64,000 nt of DNA from Nitrosospira sp. Is2 (GTDB taxonomy: Bacteria > Pseudomonadota > Gammaproteobacteria > Burkholderiales > Nitrosomonadaceae): NCBI RefSeq assembly GCF_033095785.1, contig NZ_CP137134.1, forward strand, positions 2,666,001 through 2,730,000. The letters are read 5' to 3'. Below are positions 35,900 to 45,800 of the stretch, piece by piece. Made by a program: the position numbers and the translations under genes. How positions within the stretch are numbered: position 1 is the stretch's first letter; each line of letters opens with the position of its first letter. The notes below the pieces were generated by a model that was not told the DNA's origin, searched no databases, and saw only the letters and a list, made by a program, of their open reading frames with translations.

Positions 35900-37596
35900 A
35901 ACCGGAAGTTGTACTGGACATAAAACAGATCCGGCGAAACGCGGGGCGCTGTCGCTTTCATAAAATCACCGGCAAACAGCTTGGAGTAGCCGACAAGTAC
36001 ATTGTGATGCCGGTCGACGTTAATATTGAAACGGAAGTCGATTTCATCACCAACATAGCTTCCAGCCTGTCCCGTGGGGTCACGCAAGGTAGCAAGTCCA
36101 GCCGCGTTGTACAGAAAGTCTTGCTTGTTGGCGAGATAAAAGCGGTGGTATTGAGCCGTGAAATTTGCCCAGGGGACCGGGTGCAGATTGAGTTGGGCGT
36201 TGAAGTCGTGGATATTTTGACGGCCCACGCGGTCTATCCAGCCCATGTAATAGTTGCCGAAAGGAAATAGCTGGTTGAATGTGGTGCGGTCCCCATCGGT
36301 CAGGTTGTTGTCGCCCGAAGCGAAGTCGTAGCGCAGCCAGAACTGAGGATTTAGCGGAACGCCCTTGAAATGGTATCCGGCACCCGAGGCGACTGCAAAA
36401 GCCGAGAGATCCTGGTTGGAGTATTGCCCGAATTGGTACATGCCTTCCAGTTCATACAGAAACTGGTTGTAATCGCCTGCGATACGGCTGCCGAGGGTAT
36501 GCGTGATTGAATCGCCCCTGAGGTTGTTGCTGCCGATCGCTCTATTACGATTGTCGTCCAGACTCAGGAAATAGAAATCAGCCAGCTGGCCCTTCATGGG
36601 GCGGTACGTTCCCCACAAGCCGAAGAATTCCTGTTTTTCATCCCAGTTGTCGAAGCTGTCTCTTTGAGTAACCATCGGCCGGACCCAGAAAGCGTCCAGG
36701 TCAAATGTGGGCGTGCGCCAGAAGCCCTTCACCCCCTGGAAGGTGCGGCGCGTATTCACCCAGTCCAGGGTCGAGATCAGCCGTTGCGATCCATACAAGA
36801 GTTCCTGACGGCCGAAGCGGATATACGCCGGCGCATCCTTAATCGTTGCCACCTTGACGTCAGCAAAAAGGTTCAGCATGTCAGTGTGGTTGACATCGGT
36901 TGGCTGGGGTGTCAGTGCCTGCCCAAAAGTACGGGCATCGATGAATTCCGCGAACAACCGGACCTTGTCCTGATACCAGAAGTCAGCATGGAACCTGCTC
37001 CGTATCATGTGGTAGTTGTCGCTCGTGTTAGTCAGGCGAGCATCTGACTCCCGCATGTAGCGGTACCAGAAGCTGCCGCCAAACGACAGGAGAAAATCAT
37101 CCCCTAAATGAATGCGCTTAATGGGATCGAAAAGATCGGGCTCATACCCCGGTTTTTCCATATAGCGGAAATCAAGATCAAAGGCCGGCGTCGTCATCAG
37201 CGCATACGGGGCAAATGGCGAAACCGGCGGAGCGTCGCGTTTTTTTCCGGTAGCCTGATCCTTTAAGGTGTAATAGTTTGGTCCCGATGGCGGCATCGTG
37301 AACATGCCTGGCCGGGGCGGCGCTGTTACCGGGGGGACCTTGGACCAGTCAACCTTTGTTCCCGGGAGTGGCGTTGCGGCTCCGACGGGCGGCGCGGTGG
37401 TCGGGGCGACCGTCGTGTTGCCTGCAGGAGCGGGAGGCGGGTCCGCTGCAAAAACTTGGATCGCAAGGCCCAGAGCACCGATGCCGATACAGAGTTTAGA
37501 CAATGAACCGGCTGGGCTAATCTCAGACATGGTGCGAGATGTTTTTGTGTGGGGGCTGGCGACGGCTGGTGAAGCCGGACAACTGGGCAGGTTCAT
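35896..37596 (-). CDS. Alginate-export-family outer-membrane porin
   Basis: This 566-residue protein has a signal sequence (hydrophobic run LCIGIGALGLAIQVFA around residues 34-50), a proline/alanine/threonine-rich stretch (about 52-95) and a barrel domain like AlgE ('alginate_exp'). Alternating aromatic strands such as FLLSFGGSFWYRYMRESD, RFHADFWYQDKVRLFAEFID and the final LFYVQYNFRF support this, with a terminal aromatic residue for Bam recognition. Start 37596 has AGGGA seven bases upstream; ATG 37530 would give a tidier signal peptide. There are no alginate synthesis genes nearby, so the exported solute is unknown. Confidence 0.82.
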   Translation of the reverse strand: MNLPSCPASPAVASPHTKTSRTMSEISPAGSLSKLCIGIGALGLAIQVFAADPPPAPAGNTTVAPTTAPPVGAATPLPGTKVDWSKVPPVTAPPRPGMFTMPPSGPNYYTLKDQATGKKRDAPPVSPFAPYALMTTPAFDLDFRYMEKPGYEPDLFDPIKRIHLGDDFLLSFGGSFWYRYMRESDARLTNTSDNYHMIRSRFHADFWYQDKVRLFAEFIDARTFGQALTPQPTDVNHTDMLNLFADVKVATIKDAPAYIRFGRQELLYGSQRLISTLDWVNTRRTFQGVKGFWRTPTFDLDAFWVRPMVTQRDSFDNWDEKQEFFGLWGTYRPMKGQLADFYFLSLDDNRNRAIGSNNLRGDSITHTLGSRIAGDYNQFLYELEGMYQFGQYSNQDLSAFAVASGAGYHFKGVPLNPQFWLRYDFASGDNNLTDGDRTTFNQLFPFGNYYMGWIDRVGRQNIHDFNAQLNLHPVPWANFTAQYHRFYLANKQDFLYNAAGLATLRDPTGQAGSYVGDEIDFRFNINVDRHHNVLVGYSKLFAGDFMKATAPRVSPDLFYVQYNFRF

Positions 37597-37793
37597 AGCA
37601 GGGTCCCTGAAATTTTATATAATTCTTGGCAAAAAAATTTGCCGGGAACTATAGCAGAATCAGGGTGTCTTTTGAACCCGCCAATTGTTGATAGCTGTCA
37701 GCTTTTCGGCCCCTTATGGCATTTTCAGCAGGCCGTCGATCCAGAGGGGCACAGTGGCTGCCGTCGCCTGCGCCCGTACATATCGGATCCGGG

Positions 37794-38207
37794 CTAACGG
37801 TGGAATTTTCCCTCGCGTTCCGGTTGATAAATTACTTCAACTATCCGTACTTTAATCGTGCCACCACCCGGACGTGGCCACTCGATTTCATCCCCGGTGG
37901 AGAGACCGAGGAGTGCACTGCCGACCGGTGCGAGGATGGAAATGGTATTGCCACTGCCATCCACATCCTTTGGGTAGACGAGGGTCAGGCAGAAATCTTC
38001 GCCGGAGGTATCGATGCTGAAGCGCACTGTCGAATTCATGGTCACGACGGTTGGCGGAATTTGCTCGGGCTCGACAACGTCCGCGCGGTCGAGCTCGGCA
38101 CGGAGTTCATTCTTGCCTGGAAAGGCATTGGCTGGATGGGACTCAAGCAAAGTTTCAAGCCGTTCCAGATCCTGGGATGTCAATACAACGCGGGGTTTGC
38201 GATTCAT
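37794..38207 (-). CDS. rnk: Nucleoside diphosphate kinase regulator Rnk (GreA-like)
   Basis: This 137-residue protein has a short N-terminal coiled coil (LTSQDLERLETLLESHPA) and a GreA/GreB C-terminal fold (ISILAPVGSALLGLSTGDEIEW), which is the Rnk layout. Rnk binds RNA polymerase but lacks the acidic tip that cleaves transcripts. ATG 38207 has GAGG five bases upstream; the frame extends to 38222. It is a single gene, upstream of the porin on the same strand with about 200 bases between. Confidence 0.87.
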   Translation of the reverse strand: MNRKPRVVLTSQDLERLETLLESHPANAFPGKNELRAELDRADVVEPEQIPPTVVTMNSTVRFSIDTSGEDFCLTLVYPKDVDGSGNTISILAPVGSALLGLSTGDEIEWPRPGGGTIKVRIVEVIYQPEREGKFHR

Positions 38208-38684
38208 TTCAACCTCGTTCAAGTCCGTGCGATTGTGCTATGCGAATAACGGCATTGCCGGAAAGCTCAGATTGGGTCTAGCTGGGGGTTTGTCGGAGGC
38301 CGCAGATTTTTGCCGTTCGCTACAGGGGTACTACCCGAGCGCGATGGCCAAAGGGGAATGCTGCATGGCGAAAAGAATCGTATTCTACATCAAACGGCAT
38401 GGAACGGCCATCCCGGGAGGGGTCGCGCCGCTCGGAAGTGAAAACTGGCTATAAGAGAGATACCCCGCTTTCCCATCGACAGACCGGATTGCAATGCTAT
38501 CTGGACAGGGCGGGACAATGGCTTTGCATTCGTCACGCTTGACCCGGCAATTTCATATATTTCGCGATACCAACTATACTGAAAACCAGATATAAACCTC
38601 GACCGGTCTGTCCACCACGCCCTTAATCCAGAGGCTATTACCAGCGGACGCTTACGTTTTTGTAATCTTTCGGAGGAGCCGTTA
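38208..38684. other. Divergent intergenic region rnk / O-methyltransferase
   Basis: No gene, repeat or RNA is supported. The plus-strand end carries GGAGGAG as ribosome-binding site for the methyltransferase. A frame that overlaps the start of that gene on the minus strand is a shadow. Confidence 0.4.
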
Positions 38685-39380
38685 ATGACAAATATGCAAT
38701 CCCCAACCATTTTCAACCCCGCCGTGTTGGTCCCGGTTAACCCGGCAATCGAAAAATACATGCGTAGTCTGGTAAGCCAGACTACGGATCATCCTGTACT
38801 GATCGAGATGGAGGCTGTGGCCGAGAAAAATAATTTTCCAATAGTCGGACGATTGGTGGGCGTTTTTCTTCAAATGCTGGCGAAGACGCTTAATGCCGAA
38901 AACGTATTTGAGTTCGGCAGTGGCTATGGTTATTCCGCCTACTGGTTCGCGAAAGCAATTCCTCCTGGCGGTAAGGTGATTTGCACGGATGGCGATTCGC
39001 TCAATAAAACCAAGGCTGAACAATACCTGGGTGCTGCGGGTCTAATGGAGAAAATTGATTTCCGGGTTGGTATCGCCCAGGAGATATTTGCGCAGAGCGA
39101 CGGACTGTTTGATATCTGTTATAACGACGCGGACAAGGGTGATTATCCCGAGATCTGGCGCATGGCCAAAAACCGGATTCGTCCTGGCGGCCTTTATGTT
39201 GCCGATAATGTCCTATGGCATGGACGAGTCGCAGTCGAACGGTATGTCGACATTGTGCCCGGTTGGACAGAGGCAATACTCGAGCATAATCGTCTCATTT
39301 TCGATGACCCGGAATTTGATGCCTTCATCAACCCTACTCGCGATGGCGTGGTCGTGGCGCGCAAAAAACTCCCCGAATGA
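38685..39380 (+). CDS. O-methyltransferase, class I SAM-dependent (catechol-type)
   Basis: This 231-residue enzyme has an N-terminal cap, the SAM motif VFEFGSGYGYSAYWFA (about 82-97), VICTDGDS, and NDADKGDYPE (about 145-154) corresponding to the metal-binding DADK region of catechol/caffeoyl-CoA type methyltransferases. The GGLYVADNVLWHGRV block also fits. The acceptor is unknown. ATG 38685 has a strong GGAGGAG site. It lies 116 bases before the guanidine riboswitch and appears independent of that locus. Confidence 0.88.
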   Translation: MTNMQSPTIFNPAVLVPVNPAIEKYMRSLVSQTTDHPVLIEMEAVAEKNNFPIVGRLVGVFLQMLAKTLNAENVFEFGSGYGYSAYWFAKAIPPGGKVICTDGDSLNKTKAEQYLGAAGLMEKIDFRVGIAQEIFAQSDGLFDICYNDADKGDYPEIWRMAKNRIRPGGLYVADNVLWHGRVAVERYVDIVPGWTEAILEHNRLIFDDPEFDAFINPTRDGVVVARKKLPE

Positions 39381-39466
39381 TCTCACTGGCAATATCTTGC
39401 CTTTCTGGGCGAGGCGTGCAAAAATTGCGTAGCAGTAATACCTGACTGTACTTCGAGTTGGACGTT

Positions 39467-39496
39467 TTCGACCAACAAGTACGGTTGCTGTAAAGT
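39467..39496 (+). promoter_or_regulatory. Possible sigma70 promoter of the guanidine operon
   Basis: TTCGAC (39467-39472) and TAAAGT (39491-39496) are separated by 18 bases and would start transcription just before the riboswitch aptamer. Both boxes are weak matches, so this rests mainly on position. Confidence 0.25.
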
Positions 39497-39606
39497 GAAA
39501 CTAGGGTTCCGGCCTGCTCCTTAGCGGAGAAGAAGGCGTCTGGTCCGAGAGTTTCCGGCTTCGTCGTGACGAGGCTCCACGGAGGGATAAAAGCCCGGGA
39601 GATAAT
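39496..39606 (+). ncRNA. Guanidine-I riboswitch (ykkC RNA)
   Basis: The highly conserved ykkC-subtype-1 blocks occur in order: CTAGGGTTCCG (39501-39511), TGGTCCGAGAG (39541-39551), a variable hairpin with GGCTTCGTCG...CGAGGCTC, then ACGGAGGGATAAAAGCCCGGGAGA (39579-39602). These are the guanidinium-binding and P1/P3 elements of the guanidine-I class. The RNA lies 214 bases before the APC permease and on the same strand. A nearby downstream hairpin (TGGGTTTGACCCA, 39627-39639) has no T-run, so control may act on translation or Rho rather than an intrinsic terminator. Binding of guanidine should turn expression on, the usual mode for this class. Confidence 0.93.
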
Positions 39607-39664
39607 GTAGGACATACATTGACTCTTGGGTTTGACCCAGCCGATTCCAAAGGAGACCTTGTTC

Positions 39665-39829
39665 ATGCATTTCTCTTCCATACCTTCTACGTTTTCCTCC
39701 ACGCCCGGTTCCGGCTTCGGGCTAATCGCCTTCAGGGGCGCATCTTTACCGCGCCGGGGGTCGGGCTCCTCGCGCGGTGAACGAAACCCGTCCCCGGAAT
39801 TTAGCCGGAAGGGATCGCCATGCCGATAA
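39665..39829 (+). CDS. Possible small leader ORF overlapping the permease start
   Basis: A 54-codon frame starts at ATG 39665 behind AAAGGAG (nine bases) and ends ten bases inside the permease gene. It is rich in serine, proline, glycine and arginine (STPGSGFGLIAFRGASLP) and has no family resemblance. It may be a coupling leader between riboswitch and permease, or chance coding in a GC-rich spacer. Confidence 0.25.
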   Translation: MHFSSIPSTFSSTPGSGFGLIAFRGASLPRRGSGSSRGERNPSPEFSRKGSPCR

Positions 39830-41292
39830 AGCCTTGCCCGGATAATTTTCCCGAGGTCATTCCCTCGTTGGCGTCAGAAACCGGCGATAAGCTTCACCGC
39901 AGCATGAGCGTCTGGAACAGCTTCACCCTCGGTTTTGCGGTTGTTTCGCCGGTGGTCGGCCTTTACGCCATTATCAGCGTACAGACTGTGGTCACGGGGG
40001 GCGGCTGGTTTGCCGCGCTGGTTACGTGTTTGGCTATGCAATTACTGGTCGCCACCGTTTACGCCGAACTGTCGTCACAGTTCCCGATCGCGGGGGGGGC
40101 ATATAAATGGACGCATCAGTTGGCTGGTGCGACTGCAGGGCAATTCGCCGGCGTCATTTATGTGAGTTCGACTATTGCCATGCTAACCACAACTGCTTAT
40201 ACCGGCGGCGTGTGGCTATCCCTGTTTTCTGGCTTGCCCGGGGAGACAGGCCATGCTTTAGTCATGTGGGGAGCCGTATTCCTGCTGCTTTGCACCCTGG
40301 TCAACGTGGTTAACGTCAATATTTTCAAGCTGGTCATCACGCTTGGGGTTTATGCCGAGGTGGTGGGATCGCTAGGCGTGGCGCTCCTGCTGTTTCTCTT
40401 CTTCAGGCAGCATTCGTTCTCGGAATTGTTCCAGCATCTCGGCACCGGAACCGCGCCCGGCGAAACCGCGGCATTTCTTGCAGCACTTGCTATCGCAGGC
40501 TGGGCATTCATCGGCTTTGATGCATGTTCGACAATCGCGGAGGAAACCAATGAGCCCAAGCGCATGGTGCCGCGCGCCGTATTTTTATCGTTGTGCGTGG
40601 TGGGATCAGTCGTGCTCTTCAATTCCGCCGCGCTGACGTTGGCATTCGACCGGGATACGCTTCAAACCGCGAGCAACACATCTGATCCAATCACTCCCGT
40701 GATAGTCAGCAGTTTCGGCCACTGGGCTGAGAAGCCGTTTCTAGGGATTGTGATGGTTGCATTCCTGGCTTGTGGCGCGTCAGTGGTGAAATATACCTCG
40801 CGCATTGTTTATTCAATGGCGCGGGAAGGGAACATGCCTGCTGTGTTAAGCGAGCTCGCGCCGGACAAGACGCCCCGTAAGGCGGTGCTGTTTACCGTCT
40901 CGCTGGCCGGACTCGGATTGCTGTTTGGGCTGAACGACGGCGCAGTGGCGACGGTAATAGCGTTCGGGACCGGAGGACTCTATGCCATGTTCTCGATGAC
41001 CACAGGGGTGGGGTTGTATACCAGGCTGACGGGTCGCTGGAACCCGGCGTTAGGCGAGCTCAAGCTCGGTGGGTGGGGTTTGGCGATCAATACGGTAGCT
41101 TTTCTCTGGTCTGTGTTCGAACTCATTAATATTGCATGGCCGCGCCCCTATGCGGTGTCGCCCGCCGCCCCATGGTGGCAGCTTTGGGCGGTACCCCTCG
41201 TGCTGGGCGGTATCGTCGGCGTGACGTCGTTGTACATTCTGGTAAACAAAATCCGAAAAAAAACGGCGCCACGCAAGGTCGCGCCGCAGTAA
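39820..41292 (+). CDS. APC-family permease, predicted guanidine (or amine) importer
   Basis: This 490-residue integral protein has about twelve helices and APC hallmarks: an N-terminal segment followed by SVWNSFTLGFAVVSPVVGLY, FPIAGGAYKWTHQL, and AFIGFDACSTIAEETNEPKR (the conserved glutamate-containing loop). It resembles amino-acid/choline-type permeases found with 'urea carboxylase' genes. It is the first gene after the guanidine riboswitch, which suggests it imports guanidine or a guanidine-containing compound. The start has GGAAGGGA seven bases upstream. Substrate is inferred from context only. Confidence 0.85.
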   Translation: MPIKPCPDNFPEVIPSLASETGDKLHRSMSVWNSFTLGFAVVSPVVGLYAIISVQTVVTGGGWFAALVTCLAMQLLVATVYAELSSQFPIAGGAYKWTHQLAGATAGQFAGVIYVSSTIAMLTTTAYTGGVWLSLFSGLPGETGHALVMWGAVFLLLCTLVNVVNVNIFKLVITLGVYAEVVGSLGVALLLFLFFRQHSFSELFQHLGTGTAPGETAAFLAALAIAGWAFIGFDACSTIAEETNEPKRMVPRAVFLSLCVVGSVVLFNSAALTLAFDRDTLQTASNTSDPITPVIVSSFGHWAEKPFLGIVMVAFLACGASVVKYTSRIVYSMAREGNMPAVLSELAPDKTPRKAVLFTVSLAGLGLLFGLNDGAVATVIAFGTGGLYAMFSMTTGVGLYTRLTGRWNPALGELKLGGWGLAINTVAFLWSVFELINIAWPRPYAVSPAAPWWQLWAVPLVLGGIVGVTSLYILVNKIRKKTAPRKVAPQ

Positions 41293-41414
41293 GCTCGGGT
41301 GATGGCTGTCACGGCTTATCCAGATCTCCGGAACGGCGTAAAAATTGACCTGTCGATCGAATTCCGGACCCTCTTGAGAAAATTTGTGAATCATAAGAAA
41401 GAAAGGAGAGAAAT

Positions 41415-42146
41415 ATGAACCAGCCGCACGCACTTCTTTGGGATCAGTACATTCCTGGCGGATGCCATTGGTCGGGCATTTTGCGCCGGGGCTTGACGCT
41501 GCGTTTGACGGACATTAATGGCGGGGCGAATGCCGCGGTACTGTTTTTTAATCCTGAAGAAAAACTGGAACGGTACAACATGGCGGATACGCTGAAGTCG
41601 CAGCACACGTTCCGCTTGACGAAAGGACATGCCTGTCACTCAGACATGGGTCGTATTTTCTGCTGCATTACCGAGGATACCGCGGGGTGGAACGATACGG
41701 CGTGTGGCGTGAGCGACACCTCATTGGTACGTGAAAAATACGGCATGACGCGCTTTCAGGAACAGCGGAATGAGATGTTTCGGAGTGGGCTGGATGGAAT
41801 GCTGATTGAGCTCGGCAAGTGGGGGCTCGGCATGCGCGATATGGTCGCCAATATCAATTTCTTCAGTAAGGTTACCGCCGATGCAGCGGGCGCCGTGACC
41901 TTTCACTCGGGCAACAGCAAGGCCGGGGATTATGTGGACTTGAGCTTCGAGATGGATACGCTGGTGATCCTTTCCTCCGCACCGCACCCACTCGACCCCG
42001 CAAAGCTTTACCGCCCGGGCGCAGTCGGACTGGCAGCCTTTGCCACGCCACCGTCAACGGCTTCGGCGTGTGCACGCATCCCGGAGAATATGCGCGCATT
42101 GCAAAATACTCGACATCTATATGGCTGTGATGGAGGTGCGGCATGA
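41415..42146 (+). CDS. DUF1989 protein, urea carboxylase-associated protein 1 (carboxyguanidine deiminase subunit)
   Basis: This 243-residue protein belongs to the urea-carboxylase-associated family (DUF1989). It has YIPGGCHWSGILRRGLTLRLTD, GGANAAVLFFN, KGHACHSDMGRIFC and MVANINFFSKV. In ykkC-controlled loci, the paired DUF1989 proteins form carboxyguanidine deiminase, which converts carboxyguanidine to allophanate and ammonia (established for characterised homologues). The cysteines and histidines in HACHSDMGR and the SxNINFF block are shared with its partner. A strong GGAGAG site precedes ATG 41415, and the stop overlaps the next gene by four bases. Confidence 0.9.
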   Translation: MNQPHALLWDQYIPGGCHWSGILRRGLTLRLTDINGGANAAVLFFNPEEKLERYNMADTLKSQHTFRLTKGHACHSDMGRIFCCITEDTAGWNDTACGVSDTSLVREKYGMTRFQEQRNEMFRSGLDGMLIELGKWGLGMRDMVANINFFSKVTADAAGAVTFHSGNSKAGDYVDLSFEMDTLVILSSAPHPLDPAKLYRPGAVGLAAFATPPSTASACARIPENMRALQNTRHLYGCDGGAA

Positions 42147-42814
42147 GCGCAACACAAGTTGTCGAAAGCAGGCTTGATCCCGAGGCGGCGGTGGTGGATG
42201 AGATATGTCCCGCGGGCGAGCCCTGGGTCAAGCTGGTGATGCAGGGACAAATATTCCGAATCGTGGATTTGGGTGGGAATCAGGCGGTGGATACGCTGTT
42301 CTACAATGCATCGAGGGCGACCGAGCGATATAGCGCTACAAATACGATTCGCCGCCAGCAGATGCTGTATCTCACCACCGGCAGCATGCTGTACTCCAAC
42401 TGCGGGAATGTCATGCTCACCCTCGTGGCCGACACATGCGGGCGGCATGATACGCTGGGTGGGGCCTGCGCGGCGGAAAGCAATACGGTGCGGTATGGGC
42501 TGGACAAATTTCCGATGCACAGTTGCCGCGACAACTTCCTGCATGCGCTCGCTCACGATCCCGTATGCGAGCATCTGGGTATGGGCAAGCGCGATCTGCC
42601 CAGCAACATCAATTTCTTCATGAACGTGCCCGTTGGCGAGGAAGGCGGCCTGGAGTTCGTCGATGGCTTATCCGCGCCAGGCAAGTATGTGGAGATGAAA
42701 GCGGAAATGGATGTGGTGGTGCTCATCTCAAATTGTCCGCAACTGAACAACCCCTGCAACGCCTACAACCCCACGCCGATCCGGTTGCTGGTATGGGACG
42801 ATCCAAACGTGTGA
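42143..42814 (+). CDS. DUF1989 protein, urea carboxylase-associated protein 2 (carboxyguanidine deiminase subunit)
   Basis: This 223-residue paralogue of the preceding gene has IVDLGGNQAVDTLFYNA, RYSATNTIRRQQMLYLTTGSML, VADTCGRHDTLGGACAAESN, DLPSNINFFMNV and SAPGKYVEMKAEMDVVVLISNCPQ. Shared blocks show both come from one ancestor. The two are translationally coupled (ATGA), which fits a heteromeric enzyme. It lies 48 bases before the carboxylase gene. Confidence 0.9.
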   Translation: MSATQVVESRLDPEAAVVDEICPAGEPWVKLVMQGQIFRIVDLGGNQAVDTLFYNASRATERYSATNTIRRQQMLYLTTGSMLYSNCGNVMLTLVADTCGRHDTLGGACAAESNTVRYGLDKFPMHSCRDNFLHALAHDPVCEHLGMGKRDLPSNINFFMNVPVGEEGGLEFVDGLSAPGKYVEMKAEMDVVVLISNCPQLNNPCNAYNPTPIRLLVWDDPNV

Positions 42815-42862
42815 TGTGATGGATGGCAAGCCTGCCATGACTGCATAACTCAGGAATAAGGT

Positions 42863-45800
42863 ATGTTCGAGAAAGTTTTGATCGCCAATCGTGGCGCCAT
42901 CGCCTGCCGTATTATTCGCACGCTTCAACGCATGAATGTGAAAAGCGTAGCAGTCTATACTGCGGCTGATGCACTGTCGCGGCATGCGTTGGAAGCAGAC
43001 GAAGCCTATTGCATTGGTAGCGGGGTAGCGTCGGATAGCTATCTGCGTGCCGACAAGATTCTGGAACTCGCCCAGCGCACGGGGGCGCAAGCGATACACC
43101 CCGGCTATGGATTCTTGAGCGAGAAGGCGGATTTTGCCGAACAATGCAGTGCGCACGGTATATGTTTTATCGGCCCGAGTCCGAAACAAATGCGTGATTT
43201 CGGCCTGAAGCATACGGCAAGGGAACTCGCTTCGCAGAACGGTTTGCCGCTGCTGCCCGGGACTGGCTTGCTCGCCGATGTGGAGGAGGCATTTCGCTAC
43301 GCTGGGCATATCGGCTATCCGGTCATGCTGAAAAGCACCGCCGGAGGCGGTGGCATTGGCATGCGCCTGTGCTGGAACAGGGATGAGTTGAGCGGAGCCT
43401 ACGAATCCGTGAAATATCTGGCACGGAATAATTTCAGCGACGCAGGACTGTTCCTCGAAAAATATATCGCGAATGCCCGTCACATCGAAGTGCAAATTTT
43501 TGGTGATGGCAAGGGTGAGGTGATCGCGCTGGGTGAGCGCGACTGCTCCATGCAACGGCGCAATCAGAAGGTCATCGAAGAAACGTCGGCGCCAAATCTG
43601 CCTTCATCCGTGCGCAAGGCCCTGCTGGATGCCGCGGTTCGTTTGGCCAAGTCGGTCAATTATCAGTCCGCCGGGACGGTAGAGTTTATTCTGGACGCAT
43701 CCACGGATGAATTCTATTTTCTGGAAGTGAATACGCGTCTGCAGGTTGAACACGGCGTGACCGAAGAAGTGACCGGCATCGACCTGGTGGAGTGGATGGT
43801 CCTACAGGCGGCGGGAGACTTGCTCCCGTTGGAGTCGTTCAAGATCAAGCCGGGTGGCGCGTCGATTCAAGCGCGTGTGTACGCGGAAAATCCCGCGAGG
43901 GAGTTTCAGCCTTCCTGTGGCGTGCTTACGGGCGCCTTTTTTCCAAAACCATCCGAGGCGCGTGTTGAAACCTGGGTGGAGCGCGGGGTCGAGGTTTCTC
44001 CTTTTTATGATCCGATGCTGGCTAAAATCATCGTGCATGCCGCAGATCGTGAGGAGGCCATAACCCGATTGCATGCTGCGCTGGATGCGACCTCTCTGCA
44101 CGGCGTCGAAACGAATCTCGACTACCTTAAACAGATTCTCCGCAGTACCGCATTCCAGGCTGGGCGCCATACGACCGCCTTTCTGAATGGCTTTCATTAC
44201 ATTGCCCATACCATCGATGTTCTCAGTCCGGGCGTGCAGACCACCGTGCAGGATTACCCGGGGCGAACCGGTTATTGGAGCGTGGGAGTGCCGCCATCCG
44301 GGCCCATGGATGGCTTGGCGTTCCGTCTGGCGAATCGCCTGGTCGATAATGACAGCGGCAAGGCTGGGCTCGAGATTACGCTTGCGGGCCCGACGCTGCG
44401 CTTCAATTGCGATAGCGTGATCGCAATATGCGGCGCGCCCATAGACGTGCGGCTGGATGGTGAGCCTCTTGTGCAATGGCGAGCGCACGAAGTAAAGGCT
44501 GGCGCAGTGGTTCAGCTTGGGAAACTCGTGAATCACGGTTGCCGGTCTTATCTGGCGGTACACGGCGGTTTTGAGGTTCCGGATTATCTGGGAAGTAAAT
44601 CCACCTTTACGCTCGGTCAGTTCGGCGGTCATGCGGGACGCGCGCTTCTGACCGGTGATGTGCTGCATATCGTCGAAGCCAGGTTGCTTCCCGACTCCCC
44701 CTCTCGGGCGGCGTTGCCGGATGAACTGGTTCCCGATTACCGCGACAGATGGGACATTGGCGTGCTGTACGGCCCGCATGGAGCGCCGGATTTTTTTACC
44801 GAGGAGGATATACAAACCTTTTTCGCCGTTGACTGGGAGGTGCATTACAACTCAAGTCGCAGCGGCGTGCGCCTCATCGGTCCCAAGCCCCAGTGGTCGC
44901 GCAGTGACGGCGGCGAAGCGGGGTTGCATCCGTCAAATATACACGACAACGCATATGCGATTGGCACGGTCGATTTCACCGGCGACATGCCGGTGATTCT
45001 CGGACCGGACGGCCCCAGTCTTGGCGGCTTCGTTTGCCCGGCCACAATCGTCCACGCCGAACTATGGAAAATTGGGCAACTCAAGCCGGGCGATAGCGTA
45101 CGCTTCCGGCCTATGTCGATGGATCAGGCACTTGCCCAGGAGAAACTGCAGGAGATGGCCATCAGGGACCTGAGGCAGACGCAAGCCGCAACGGCTGCGC
45201 CTGAGGCAGGGTCGGCGGCCACTGCAACTCCGGTCCTGCACTTTACGCCGCAGAGCAGCGGACAGGTACAGGTGATTTACCGCCAGGCAGGTGACAAGAA
45301 TTTGCTGGTGGAGTATGGGCCGCTGGAACTTGACCTGAGTTTGCGCTTTCGCGCCCATGCGCTTATGCAATCGTTGCAGCATTCGGTAGATACCCGGAAA
45401 CTCGAGGGCATCCTGGATCTGACGCCAGGCATCCGCTCGCTGCAAGTCCACTTTGATTCGACACTGCTGTCGCGCGACAAGCTGCTGGACATCCTGTTGG
45501 CAACAGAAAAGAAATTACCGGATATAGAGCACATTGAGGTCCCGTCGCGCATCGTGCACCTCCCGTTATCCTGGGATGACGGGGCAACGCGGCTGGCAAT
45601 CGAGAAATATATGCAGTCGGTGCGAAACGACGCGCCGTGGTGCCCGAGCAACCTCGAGTTCATCCGAAGGATCAATGGGCTGGACAACATTGAAGAGGTG
45701 CAGCATACCGTTTTTGAGGCGAGCTACCTGGTGCTTGGATTGGGCGACGTCTACCTCGGCGCGCCTGTCGCCACGCCGGTGGACCCGCGCCACCGGCTCG

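Noticed and set aside
43802..44845. 347-codon minus-strand frame inside the carboxylase
   Set aside because: It is a GC-rich shadow of a conserved gene and shows no family features.
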